Source: Lepturacanthus savala
Lineage: Eukaryota; Chordata; Actinopteri; Scombriformes; Trichiuridae
Direction: 5' to 3'
NCBI GenBank assembly: GCA_030544235.1
Contig: CM060463.1
Location: forward strand, 37,073,420-37,137,419
DNA length: 64,000 bases
Below, one piece after another: positions 12,925 through 23,810 of this stretch (position 1 is the stretch's first letter; every line of letters begins with the position of its first letter). The notes below the pieces were generated by a model that was not told the origin of the DNA, did not search any database, and saw nothing but the letters and a program-made list of their open reading frames with translations. Both the position numbers and the translations under genes were made by a program.

Positions 12925-15900
12925 TTCCTCCTCCCAGGTATCTCCTTCATCCCCAGGGAGGTTGGTGAACACCGTGTCAGCATCCTGAAGAACGGTCGCC
13001 ACGTGGCCAACAGTCCCATCACCATCATGGTGGTCCAGTCAGAGATCGGCGACGCCAGCCGGGTCAGAGCCCACGGAGACGGGCTGGTCCAGGGAACCAC
13101 CTTCAACAACGCCAGCTTCATAGTGGACACGCAGGACGCCGGTCAGTGCAGCCGCTTCAGAAAATCTGTTTCTGTGAATGTTTTATTTAATGGATAATAT
13201 GGTCATTTTTATGAAAAATTCTCTAATTATACAGATCCCCCCCAAAAAATCAAATATGTCAATGTTTAAAAAATAAAAAAAAAAATCTGAAGATTTAACG
13301 CAAAGATCATCAGTTTACTATTATAGAGACTAAAGAAAAAATAACCAGAAGAGAAGCTGGAACCAGAGAATTTGGACATTTTCTACTGAAAAATGACTAA
13401 AATCGAATAATTATCAAAATAGTTATTAATGTATTAGTTGGCAACTAATAGATTTTAATCTATTTTAGCAGCTGTGGTAGCTTATACAGTGTGTGTGTGT
13501 GTGTGTAGGTTACGGGGGGCTGGCTCTGTCCATTGAAGGTCCCAGTAAGGTGGACATCCAGACCGAGGACATGGAGGACGGGACGTGTGGAGTCACCTAC
13601 TGTCCTACAGAACCAGGAAACTACATCATCTCCATCCGCTTCGCTGAAGAACACATCCCAGGTAAAACCTGACCGGAACCCTGGAACTGGACTCAACACA
13701 CACTCTGTGGGTTGTACTCAGTGTGTGTGTGTGTCTGTGTGTGTGTGAGAACAGGAAGTCCATTCACAGTGAGGGTGACGGGGGAGGGTCGTATCAGGGA
13801 GAGCATCACCCGGAGACAGAAGGCAGCCTCCGTGTCCAGTGTGGGCAGCGTGTGTGACCTCAGCCTCAAGATACCAGGTACATACACAGTCGTTATCACC
13901 TGGTTACCATGACGACACGTCTGATTCTCATCTGTGAACAGTGTGGGAGTATGAATGCGTTTCTGTCAATGTGTGAACATCCAGCACCATCAGAGCTCTT
14001 CCTCCTCCTCCTCCTCCTCCTTTTTATAAACTGTTTCCTGTGTGAAGCTCCAACATTTCTACTTTCTGCTGTTCTGTTCGGTGTCATATTTCTCTCCTTT
14101 CTTATTCCCTTTTCATTTTTCCTTTCTTTTTCTCCCCTTCCATCCTCCCTTTATCTCTTGTCTTAATCTTTCTCTTCTTTCTTGTCTCACTCAGTTTCTC
14201 CTCTTTTCTCTTCCTCCTGTCACTACCTCCACTCGCTCCTTCCTCCCTCTCCTTCCTCCTCTTCATCGCCCTCCTCTTCCTCCAGTGAGCTGGTTCCTCC
14301 TGGTCTTGTCCCGGCAGCTCCTCCTCTCTCGCTCCTCCTCCTCCTCTCGCTCCTCCTGTTCCCTCTGGCGGTGTGGGAGCTCCGGTGGTGGAGGGGCTCG
14401 TTCCCGTGCTGCTGCCCAGGATCAGAGCTCCTCTCCTGGGCGTGTTGGCCTCGTTTCTGGCCTGTCTGGTCTGGTGGTGTTGGGGGGAGTGAGGGGTGTT
14501 GGTGTCTCTGGTTCCTGGGTAGAAGGTGTGTGTTCGAGCCATTTACAACACATCAGTGTGTGTCCGACTCATTTTTTTATCACTTTTATTCTAAATGAAT
14601 CATTAGATTATTAATGTTTATTAGCATGGAAGTGCAGTTAGTTTATCTACTTTATTTAAAGTGAACTAATTTAGTCCAGTGGTTCCTAACCTTGGGTTCA
14701 AAGGTCAGCAGGTAAATGTGAAAGGTCCTGAGATGATTAATGGGAGAAAAAAGAACAAACTACTCTCACCTGTTTGGATGTTTTCTCTAATTGTTAATTT
14801 TTGATAATATATTGGATCATTTAATAATTAATGGTTATGAAACCATGAGGAAACTTTAGAGGGTAGAATCTCTAGTTGTTGTAGCTGTTAACAGAATAAT
14901 GTGTTTAAGTGTTTTATAACATCGTCTGAGTCAAATCTGCATCTGAAACAAACTAAAGTTGCAGATAAATGTATTGGAGGAGAAAGTCCATTTACTTTAA
15001 ATTGTACTGTACTTCAGATGTGATGTGATGCTACTTTATACTTCACAAGTACCTTAAAACTGTTCTCAAGTCCAGCAGGTGCATCGAAAATAATTAGAAT
15101 ATACTTTAATATTCTGTCAATCATTTAAAAAAGTGAAGCTCATAGATTCTTCACACATCAAGTGAAATATTTCAAGACTTTATTGTAATGAGTTTTATTT
15201 TCTGAAGTGATTGATGAGAAATATTTTTTTTGTATTCTACCTATTTGAGATGCTCCTGAATAAAGTTTTTCTGTATTTTTAGCGTTGCTGTTTTTTGGTT
15301 TCAAATAATAAATGATATAATAACTAAACCAGATTAATCATCAAACGTTGCTGTGATCTCAGTAGTTCTGGTACAATCCTGATCCAGAACAGCTTCAGTG
15401 ATTTCTGTAAATTCTCAAATGTTGTGATTGACTCAGATTAAAGTTCCAGTTTAAATCTTTTTATTTGCAGCGATCGACATAAACGACGTCAGCGCCGAGG
15501 TCACCTCCCCGTCCGGGTCCGTCCAGCCGGCCGAGCTGGTCGCCGTGGACAACGACACCTACTGCGTCCGCTTCGTGCCGACGGAGATGGGCGTGCACAG
15601 CGTGAGCGTGAGGTACCGCGGCGAACACGTCCCGGGGAGCCCCTTCCAGTTCACTGTGGGGCCGCTGGGGGAGGGAGGGGCCGCCAAGGTGAAGGCAGGA
15701 GGTCCAGGACTGGAGGGAGCTCAGGCTGGAGAACCAGGTACAGGACATGGACGGTAGCAGGAAGAGAAGGAGATGTGATGGTGATGATGATCTACAGCTT
15801 CTCTCCTCTCTCTGCCTCCAGCTGAGTTCAGCGTCTGGACCAGGGAGGCGGGAGCTGGTGGTCTGTCCATCGCTGTGGAGGGACCCAGCCGAGCTGAGAT

Positions 15901-18900
15901 CGCCTTCGATGACCGCAAAGACGGATCCTGTGGAATCTCTTATGTGGCTCAGGAGCCTGGTACAGAAAACTGCAGCTTATTAGTCCATTAGCTGTCAACT
16001 ATCACATTAATCAACTATTTGTGATAATTGTTTATTCAATTTTAGTATTTATTTATTTATTTATTTATTTCATATCTTTTTGCTCAAATATAAGCACTTA
16101 TTTATTGTTTAGATGGAAATCACCTTTAAACATGTACAACAGTAAAAATAAATCTTTAGTTTAATGTGTCACAGACCAAAGATGGTGAGAAACTCTGACC
16201 TCTAGAAGGAACTAGCTGCAATCATTGGTTGATTTATTGAGTCACCAACTATCACAGTAATCAACATTAATCACTATTTTGATAATCAATTAATCAATTT
16301 GAGTCATTTTTAGTTAGAAAATTCTCTGGATCCAGCTTCTCTTCTCTGATTATTTCCTGGTTTCTTTAGTCTCTATAATAATTAACTGATGATCTTTGGG
16401 TTGTGGACAAAAAGACATTTTAGGTTGAATCTTCAGCTTTTTTATTTTTTGGATTGGATTTTTTTGAAGATTAGCATATTACACATTATATAAAACAAAG
16501 ACAACAAGAAATAAAGAATACACACAGAAATAGAAACAACAGAAACAAACTTGATGAAATTATTGGAACATTTCACTGAATTTCAGTGAGAGTGAGATGA
16601 CTAAGTTTAAAATGAACAATGAACCTGATATAAGTTGGAATTTACATGACTTCAGTTGACTTATTTAATGTGGAAATATCACAATATTTCAGCCAAAATT
16701 TGATATATTTCCTAATATCAGAAAATCAATTTAGTATTTTTAAAATATATTCTGTATTTATTTCAACACAGTCTCATCTGTGACTCCAAACTTCATTTCA
16801 CTGCTTGGCTCAGTCCATAAATTACCTGCTGTAATAAAACCTCTGGAGAAGCAGATTTTTTAATCTTTACATGTCAGAGCAAACGCCGAGAAACTGCAGG
16901 TTATTATGTCTAAATCAAGACGGCAGAGAAAATAACTATACTATAAATAACAGAGTATAGTTGTTATTGATATGACGGAGTATAGTTGTTATTGATATGA
17001 CAGAGTATAGTTGTTATTGATATGACAGAGTATAGTTGTTATTGATGATATGACAGAGTATAGTTGTTATTGATATGACAGAGTATAGTTGTTATTGATA
17101 TGACAGAGTATAGTTGTTATTGATATGACAGAGTATAGTTGTTATTGATATGACAGAGTATAGTTGTTATTGATATGACAGAGTATAGTTGTTATTGATA
17201 TGACAGAGTATAGTTGTTATTGATGATATGACAGAGTATAGTTGTTATTGATGATATGACAGAGTATAGTTGTTATTGATGATATGACAGAGTATAGTTG
17301 TTATTGATGATATGACAGAGTATAGTTGTATTTTTGATGATATGGTTGTGTCATATGTTAATTTGTGTGTCCCTGTGTCCTTCTCCAGGTGACTATGAGA
17401 TCTCGGTGAAGTTTAATGAGCAGCACATCCCTGACAGCCCGTACCTGGTTCCCGTCGTTGCTCCGGTGAACGACGCCCGGCGCCTCACTGTTACCGGCCT
17501 TCAGGTGAGGCACGAGGAGACACCTCCACCCAGTCGGCCTCTTTAAGGCTCCGGGGCTCCAGTTGCATAAAATCATCATGTCTGACTCAGACATGATGAA
17601 GTGGACGTGAGGGTTTGACTGGTTGAGTTTTTAATTTTGAGCTCATGGAGTCAAACTCTTTGCAGATAGATGAGGTTGAAGTATTTACATTTTCTTTATG
17701 CAACTGGCCTCATGGAAGTGGCTGCAGCTAGGCAAACAGGACGTGACGAAGAGACACGATTAACACGATTGGATCTAAAGAAAAAATCAACTAATTATTG
17801 ATTAGGTGTTAAAAACCCCAGGACTGAGATGTAGATGTAATTGTTGTTGTTTACTGGATATTAGATGACTCCTGGTCTCCAGTAAACAGCTGTTCATCCT
17901 CTACCTGAGGATCTGTCTGTTTGCCCGGCTCTGGTCGTCCATCTGGTGTCTGGAGTGGAACTGCTGGTGTTTCTCTTGTGTTTCATTTAAAGGCTTTTAA
18001 CAGCATCATCAGCAGCATCATCATCATCTTCATCAGCTCCCTGGTTGCCTAGCTACAGCAGACAGAGATGCTGCTCTCCTCCTCTAGACTGTAGCTGTAG
18101 ACAAACCTTCATCCTCTTCTTTTAATAGTCTCAGTCTTATGGTACAGTCCACATCTTAAACTCTGAAATTAAATGTGTAATCTGAAAAAAAAAACTCAAT
18201 TCACAGTATTTAAAAAGCTTTCTATCACTATAATCCATTAGTTCTATTATTAATAAAATGTAATTCAGCCCATTGACCAGAAACAACAGTTTCTCAATTA
18301 ATACATAATTCAACATATCATTATATTAACTATGAATGAACCTGCACTTCAAATCCTGACATTTTATCATTTTACATTTTAGGTGAAAATAACTTTGATT
18401 TGATTCAGTGAGTCTGTCCTGAAATATCTTATTCTGTTGGCAGATCATTTTTCTTATTTCAGGATTTTGGATTCAGGATGCTTAAATTGACCATAATCAA
18501 GAAAAAAAAAACTTGAAATGAAAAATCATCAACCAATGGAGAACAACCATTTAAACATTTCTATTAACTGTAAAAACCCCAGATGTTTTTACCTTTTTAC
18601 ACCATTGTCCAGCAATTTTTGTTTACACAACCTTTAAGAAAATGAATTAATGAAGTGAAAAATATTAGTCACATTAAACACACAATAAAATTATAAACTT
18701 TATTCATACAGCACTTTCCATACAGGGAAAGCAGCAAAGTGTTTGACACATGAGACGACATTAAAAAAGGCAGATAGTTGAGTGAAAAATCAATAAATTT
18801 GATTCAGTCAAATAATAGTTAAAAAGGAATTATTTATTTGCCATAAAAAAGTCAAGTTAGTCCATAGTGGACATTTATCACAGTGTCTAATAAAACCATT

Positions 18901-21900
18901 TCAGTACAGAACAGCTGAAGGTGAGTTTGAGGTGATCTTTGTCCCAGAGAAATCCTCCAATAATCTTAATATTTCCTTCAAGGCTGCACTTTAACACTGA
19001 GTCTGTCACTTTGCTGTTTAACCTGCAGCGTTTGTCTCTGTTTGCTGCAGCTGCACCGACAGGAGCTCAGGTAAGAGGAGGGGGGGGGGAGTGTGGGGAG
19101 GGGAGTGTGGGGGGGAGTGTGGGGAGGGGAGTGGGGAGGAGGGGGGAGGGAGGAAGAGTAGACCTGGAGCAGGACAACACTCCCTCTGCTGTGTGTGTGT
19201 GTAACGGGGTGTGTGTGTGTGTGTGTAACGGGGTGTGTGTGTGTAACGGTGTGTGTGTGTGACCTGGCAGGAGTCTGGTCTGAAGGTGAATCACCCAGCA
19301 TCCTTTGCGGTGCGTCTGAACGGAGCTCAGGGGAAGATGGAGGCCAAAGTGCACAGCCCGTCTGGAGCCCTGGACGAGTGTGTGGTCACCGAGCTGGAGA
19401 GAGGTGTGTGTGTGTTTCCACGGCAACGTAGAGGTCCAGACACGCCACAGAGTTTCTGTTGTATAACAAACGTCCTGTTTCCTCCAGATAAGTACGCCAT
19501 CCGCTTCATCCCCCGGGAGAACGGCGTCCACTCCATTGACGTCAAGTTCAACGGAGCCCACATCCCTGGGAGTCCCTTCAAGGTCCGGGTCGGGGAACCG
19601 GGACAGACCGGAGAACCGGGTCTGGTGTCAGCATATGGTGCTGGACTGGAGAGAGGAACCACAGGTGTGTTACTGTCTCTGTTCACCTGGGAGACGCCTC
19701 TGTCACACCTCTGTTCTGATTGGTTGGAATTTCCATACCAAAGTGTTCTATGGCACTGTAATAAACCACTGTCCTCCACTATATCAGAGCATTTAAGAAA
19801 CACAGCTTCAGTTCTTCAGAAAGTGTAATAAAACAGACATTTAAGACTCATTGAGTCTCATGCAGGAAGCAACACATTTCCTCTGCTAGGAGACATTAAT
19901 TTCTGGAATGAGAAGCATTTTAGGTCCTGGGTCTGGGACCTTTCTGTGTGGACTTTCATGTTCTCCCCATGTGGGTTTTCACCGGGCTGAAAACATGCTT
20001 TTATTTTACAGACAAGTGTTTTTTCCTGCTCTGTGGAGGGGAAAAGCATTTTATAAACATAATTAATAAAAACATATTAAAATTAGATATTATATTTATT
20101 ATATTATATATTGTGTATATATATATAATTATTATAAACTATACCCTATTTTCTGTTTTATTTATAGAAGGATTCTGCATCGTTCTCAGCATTAAAACCA
20201 TGATATCAGCATCATGTGTTCATGTTCATAGGAGCAAGGAAACAAAACTTGTATATTCAAGTTTATCTTCGAGTTGAAACTTTCTCAGATTATTCTGATT
20301 AGTTTAATAACCTGTTCATCAGCAGCTGTTTCTGCTGCTTGTTCTAAATCCAGCTGTTGTTGTTGTTGTTGTTGTTTAGGGACTCAGTCAGAGTTCATCA
20401 TCAACAACACCAAGGCGGGGCCCGGGGCTCTGTCTGTGACCATCGAGGGTCCGTCCAAGGTGAAGATGGACTGTCAGGAGGTGTCTGAGGGCTACAAGGT
20501 GCAGTACACCCCCATGGCTCCAGGAAACTACGTGATCAGCATCAAATACGGAGGCCCCAACCACATCAGCGGCAGCCCCTTCAAGGCTAAAGTCACAGGT
20601 AACAAATGATCAATCGATTAGTTGTTTGCTTCATTAAATGGGGTAAAATATGGATCAGTGTTTCCAAAACTGCAGATTAAACCTAAAATGTTGTTTTTTT
20701 TGTCAACATCATCAGTTTACTATTAAAGTCCATTAAAATATTTGTCAATGAATGAAATGGTTGAGATGATGATGATGATAAAAGAAAGTGTGAAATAAAA
20801 AAGGAGATAAAAAGTCAGATTTATGACATAAAAAGATAAAATATTAATGTAAGTAAATGTTAAATCTTAAACTATATTAGATAAAAAGCTTTAACATCTT
20901 AGTACTTGGACATTTTCTCCTGAAAAAGGCTGATTATCACACTAGTTAATTAATGTAATGACTATAAACAGCAGCTGTACAGTGAATCGTGTATTTCAGT
21001 GGCTACAGAACGGTTTAACACAGTTTTCCTGCTACTTCAGGTTCTCGTCTGGTGAACGTGACCAACGCCAGTGAGACGTCCACTCTGACCGTGGAGCCTG
21101 CAGCTCGAGTGTCCAGCAGCAGCTTCAGTCAGTCCTCCATGCCCAGACCAGCAGAGTCCGACGCCAGCAAGGTCCAGAGCAGAGGACCCGGACTCAGCAA
21201 GGCCTTCGTAGGCCAGAAGAGCAGCTTCTCTGTGGACTGCAGCAAAGCTGGTGAGGAAAACCGCTGATACAGCAAAACACAGGGAGACGTTTACTGAACT
21301 GTGTGATTCTTCTTTTCTGATGTCTAGTGTCGTATCATAAACTGTTAAGAAGTTAACTATTCTGATAGTTAATGTATAGTTTAGTGAATTGATTAAACAA
21401 TTAGTTGTTTGGTTCATTAAATGGTTTAAATGTGGATCAGTGTTTCATCAAAGATGAAGATTCAACCTAAAATGTCTTTTTTTGTCCAAAGATCATCAGT
21501 TTATTATTATAGAGACTAAAGAAACCAGGAAATAATCAGAGAAGAGAAGCTGGAACCAGAGAATTTAGACAGATGTTCTTCAAATGAGTCATTTCTCCAG
21601 CTCTTCTGTTAAATACCAGTTCTTTGATTTTTTCCTGTTTATGAACAGCTGCCTCCGTTTTTTGTTTTGGTAAATTTACAAAAAAATCTTTATAAAAAAC
21701 ATGTTACGTGTGGGAGTAGGGTATCGGGGACGTGATAATGGAATGTTTTTTTGTCCATATATAATCTGACCAGTGAAGTGTTATTTCAGCAGCAGCATTG
21801 AAGAGTTTTGTGCCTGTGATGTATTTGTTTCTTCCTTCCTTGTCTCCTCAGGTAAGAACATGCTGCTGGTGGGTGTTCATGGTCCTCAGGTTCCCTGTGA

Positions 21901-22039
21901 GGAGGTCCTGGTGAAGCACATGGGGAACCTGCAGTACAACGTCAGCTACCTGCTGAAGGAGCGGGGCAGCTACATGCTGGCGGTGAAGTGGGGAGACGAC
22001 CACATCCCTGGATCCCCGTTCCACGTCACTGTCCCCTGA
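459..22039 (+). CDS. flnb: Filamin B-like actin cross-linking protein, C-terminal 15 repeats (26 exons, 5' end outside window)
   Basis: Filamins dimerise through their last repeat and cross-link actin, and scaffold membrane receptors. Coding exons read by eye: 459-576, 1428-1628, 2626-2799, 3340-3502, 4108-4268, 5338-5629, 6174-6327, 6618-6807, 7413-7660, 8513-8596, 9213-9319, 9417-9557, 10041-10169, 11003-11176, 12019-12177, 12938-13141, 13509-13661, 13755-13877, 15471-15737, 15822-15959, 17389-17504, 19271-19403, 19488-19664, 20380-20598, 21041-21250, 21852-22039. All have AG/GT borders and compatible phases, except one extra base in the 9213 exon. They encode about 1,473 residues: part of repeat 10 through repeat 24, each repeat ending in a GSPF-type motif. 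Hinge 1 (8513-9260) contains GFQPWV and a FRPFDMVIPF start of repeat 16, and the C terminus is GSPFHVTVP. These features, and SPYLVPV plus KLGSAADF elsewhere, resemble remembered FLNB more than FLNA or FLNC. The ATG, CH domains and repeats 1-9 lie upstream of the window. Introns hold many transposon fragments but no further gene that I recognise. Confidence 0.9.
1130..1188. repeat. (TA)n microsatellite, flnb intron
   Basis: Uninterrupted TA run. Others lie at 26960-26990, 40826-40878 and about 51927-51956. Confidence 0.95.
1862..2542. mobile_element. Non-autonomous inverted-repeat element in flnb intron
   Basis: The left end (TTAAAGGGATAG...) and the reverse complement of the right end (TTAAAGGGACAG...) agree over about 50 bases. 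There is no coding capacity inside. A related fragment lies at about 5030-5090. Confidence 0.65.
3800..4075. repeat. Dispersed fish repeat (hAT-MITE-like), one of about seven copies in the flnb region
   Basis: Contains TTTTGATAATCCATTAATTG, GGTTCCAGCTTCTCTTCT and GATGATCTTTGGGTTGTGG. The same blocks recur at about 1-396, 13290-13455 (reverse), 16190-16440, 20605-20950, 21360-21580 (reverse) and 29575-29705 (reverse). The copy at 1-396 ends GTTGCAGCC, like a known hAT-type terminal repeat. Confidence 0.7.
8341..8500. mobile_element. mariner-type MITE fragment (TAGGTGCATCTCAAATAA family)
   Basis: Begins with the GGTGCATCTCAAA end typical of a common fish mariner MITE. A second decayed copy lies at about 15078-15265 in a later flnb intron. 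It ends just before the hinge-1 exon. Confidence 0.6.
8513..8596 (+). CDS. flnb: flnb hinge-1 cassette exon (28 codons)
   Basis: This exon encodes the flexible hinge between repeats 15 and 16. It is rich in Gln, Ala, Gly and Pro and ends in GFQPW, the wording of FLNB hinge 1. It is 84 nt with phase 0 on both sides, so skipping it keeps the frame. Mammalian FLNB is known to make isoforms with and without hinge 1, so this exon is the natural place for that choice. Isoform use here is inferred. Confidence 0.8.
8616..8668. repeat. (CA)n microsatellite just after the hinge-1 exon
   Basis: CA run beginning 20 bases after the 84-nt cassette exon, with a second short CA run at 8753-8772. Confidence 0.95.
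9213..9319 (+). CDS. flnb: flnb exon for start of repeat 16, with apparent +1 base frameshift
   Basis: The exon enters in phase 0 and reads clearly through FRPFDMVIPFSF. It must then read KGEIT before the GT donor at 9320, but those two stretches are in different frames. One extra A near 9300-9301 accounts for it. Read literally, the exon runs into an in-frame TGA just past the donor, and the downstream exons would be out of frame. Since every other exon is intact, a consensus base error or a private indel is likelier than a dead gene. Confidence 0.75.
10345..10521. mobile_element. Short inverted-repeat element (MITE) in flnb intron
   Basis: Ends read ACACTACTCACAATGAGTCA and its inverted counterpart (TGACTTATTGGGAGTAGT). 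A relative with the same ends lies at 28436-28635. Confidence 0.7.
12187..12278. repeat. (CA)n microsatellite, flnb intron
   Basis: About 45 CA units starting 10 bases after the donor of exon 12019-12177. Confidence 0.95.
13755..13877 (+). CDS. flnb: flnb symmetric 41-codon exon at repeat 19/20 border
   Basis: The exon starts with the end of repeat 19 (SPFTVRVTGEGR) and ends with CDLSLKIP at the start of repeat 20. It is exactly 123 nt, phase 1 to phase 1, so it can be skipped without a frameshift. Its length and position match the 41 residues missing from the human FLNB var-1 isoform, which changes integrin-tail binding. That this fish gene uses the same skip is an inference. Confidence 0.75.
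14286..14525 (+). other. Candidate extra flnb cassette exon (80 codons), FLNC-insert-like
   Basis: Inside the 1.6-kb intron 13878-15470 an open stretch is bounded by an acceptor (CTTCCTCCAG ending 14285, after a very long pyrimidine tract) and a donor (AAG/GTGTGTG at 14526). It is 240 nt with no stop in the phase-1 frame that joins the exons on both sides. It begins SWFLLVLSRQ and is rich in Ser, Arg and Gly. FLNC has an insert of about 82 residues at exactly this place, beginning NWFQMVSAQERL. Against it: low complexity and CT-rich DNA can stay open by chance. Confidence 0.35.
15078..15265. mobile_element. mariner-type MITE fragment, second copy
   Basis: Starts GTGCATCGAAAATAATTAGA and ends with the inverted form ATTTGAGATGCTCCTG. 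Same family as 8341-8500. Confidence 0.6.
16950..17330. repeat. 25/28-bp minisatellite in flnb intron
   Basis: About 15 copies of GACAGAGTATAGTTGTTATT plus GATAT, some with an extra GAT. It ends about 60 bases before the exon at 17389. Confidence 0.95.
17557..17709. mobile_element. Small inverted-repeat element with an internal palindrome
   Basis: CCAGTTGCATAAA at the left and TTTATGCAACTGG at the right are inverted copies. Inside, 17574-17598 is a 12-bp-arm palindrome centred on ATGTCTGACTCAGACAT. Confidence 0.6.
19074..19153 (+). other. G-rich tract in flnb intron
   Basis: Repeated runs of three to nine G separated by AGTGT or A, able in principle to form G-quadruplexes in DNA and in the transcript. 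It lies 115 bases before the exon at 19271. Confidence 0.7.
21041..22039 (+). CDS. flnb: flnb hinge 2 and dimerisation repeat 24 (last two exons)
   Basis: Exon 21041-21250 carries the Ser-rich second hinge after repeat 23 and the start of repeat 24 (ESDASKV, then FVGQKSSFSVDCSKAG). Exon 21852-22039 completes repeat 24 with VGVHGPQVPCEEV, KERGSYMLAVKWG and the terminal GSPFHVTVP, followed by TGA at 22037-22039. Repeat 24 is the filamin dimer interface. The first A of the 21852 exon is preceded by a strong CTCCTCAG acceptor. No key residue appears lost. Confidence 0.9.
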
Positions 22040-22080
<41 letters not shown>

Positions 22081-23797
22081 AGGACGTCTGCAGCCCTGAC
22101 CTCAGACTGCAGACAAATGTCCAAGTTGCTTAAAAAAATAGCTTTTTCTGCTCATTGTCCTTTCAGTTGTGTTCAGTTCAAATGAGATGTTTCAAGGATT
22201 TTCTGTCCGGACACAGTTTAAAATCTCTTCCTCCTGCCAAACTGCCCGTTTAAACAGGAAAAAAGTGCAAGATACAAGAAAATGTTTTTAAAAAATGAAG
22301 GGAAGAAAAAAATCCCTCAGCAAATAGACTTGGTACCAGAGTCACTGATGTTGAAGTGGCAGGTTTAATCCTGGAAATAGAGGAAAACAAAACCTGATCT
22401 GTTTTGATGCCCTGAAATTATGAATTAATACGTTTTGCACTTGATTTTTCTGACACTTGATTTGGTGAATTAAAAATCGCTGGTTTTCCATCAGATGTTT
22501 AGAACGTCCCAACACATCGGCTCAGTGTCTCTGCACGTTTACAAAATGTTAAAACTGGATTTAAAGAAGCTCTGGACCGAGACGACTAGAGTGTAAAAAT
22601 AGTAACTGGAATTTTCTGGCACTTTCCTTTAAATTACACAGTGGCAGAAACAAAAAGGAAAGGAAAGACGTGTTAAACCTGGAGCTCTGAGAGGTTTCTA
22701 ATGGTTTGATTGTATATCTGGAGCTGAATGAGCAGCTGATGGTTTGAATCCTTAACATTTCTCTGCTTGACCAGCTGGCAGATTAGTGCAGAACTTCTCA
22801 ATTAAATTATGACGTGCTGTGAAAAGAACAAATAGATAAACATCTCAATTAAAAGGAGAAAACTGTAGATTTGTGTTTGTCAGTGTGACGTCTCTTTTTT
22901 TTAACGTGTAACAGACTCGTTCCGACAGGAAAGAGTCAAATATACGAGACTACTGATGTTTGTTGTTGATTTCATTAGCTCCTAGAATCCCATGATGTTG
23001 CCATAGTAAATCGTTGGCCATAAAGCTGCCTTAACACTGTTTCCTGCACTGTACGATTATTATTATAGTTCCATGTTGTCCCTTCAGCTGCATTTGTTTT
23101 CTTACATGAACAGATCTGACTTTTACCTTTGTGGCTTGGTGCTGATCTGCTTCCAGCGATGCTTTTAGCAGAAAATGTTTAAACATTCAAAATCAGATCT
23201 GAGCTGCAGAATTCAAGGTCAGTCTATTGATTTGTGTGTAAATCGTCCTGCGTCTTTGTCTCTGATGTTGTTGCCTAATCACTGCTAGTTTTTGATACTA
23301 AAGGGATTAGAGGATTTTGTACGGGGGAAAAAAATCTCACTTTGTTATTAGGGCACAGGTGTTTTAATGTGAAACTAAACTCTGAGATTGTGTACATTTG
23401 ATAATTAAAATCAACTGGAATAAGTCGATTGTGACTCAGTCTGTTATTTCCTGGCTCTCGTGTCTTTGACATCCAGCTTCATTCAGGTCTGCAGGAGGTT
23501 CCAAGTAGTTCAGTTACTTTACTGTAGAAACGTCTCCAGAGTTACACATGAAGTCCAAACTTTCCAGAAGTCCTCACTTTATTTATATAAGAATAAAGGC
23601 TTTTAATAGCACAACACCCACTTCCAGCCATTTCCTCGAAATAAACACTCAAAGTCCTGATACTGATGATAACGTGGTGATTATTTCTAATTATTTGCAG
23701 TGATCTACGATACTAAAGCATGTCACCAAAAGCTTTTCTAATATATTTTCATTAAAATTATGATCTTTTTAGTATGAATATGTTCAATAAAATGACT
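22040..23797 (+). other. flnb: Probable flnb 3' untranslated region
   Basis: No coding frame of interest follows the stop. It opens one base after TGA with a run of 13 CTG units (22041-22080). Possible AATAAA polyadenylation signals lie at 23592-23597 and 23786-23791. The exact end cannot be set from sequence alone. Confidence 0.5.
22041..22080 (+). repeat. (CTG)13 microsatellite in flnb 3' UTR
   Basis: An uninterrupted CTG run begins one base after the stop codon, so it would be transcribed as CUG in the mRNA. Confidence 0.95.
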
Positions 23798-23810
23798 TTC
23801 AGTCAGTAAT

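Noticed and set aside
14102..14542. A 146-codon frame on the minus strand, rich in Lys, Arg and Glu
   Set aside because: Antisense of the pyrimidine tract; low-complexity only.
19051..19070. A 20-nt micro-exon between CTGCAG and GTAAGA in a flnb intron
   Set aside because: Not a multiple of three, and the flanking exons already join correctly (LQ to ESGLKV).
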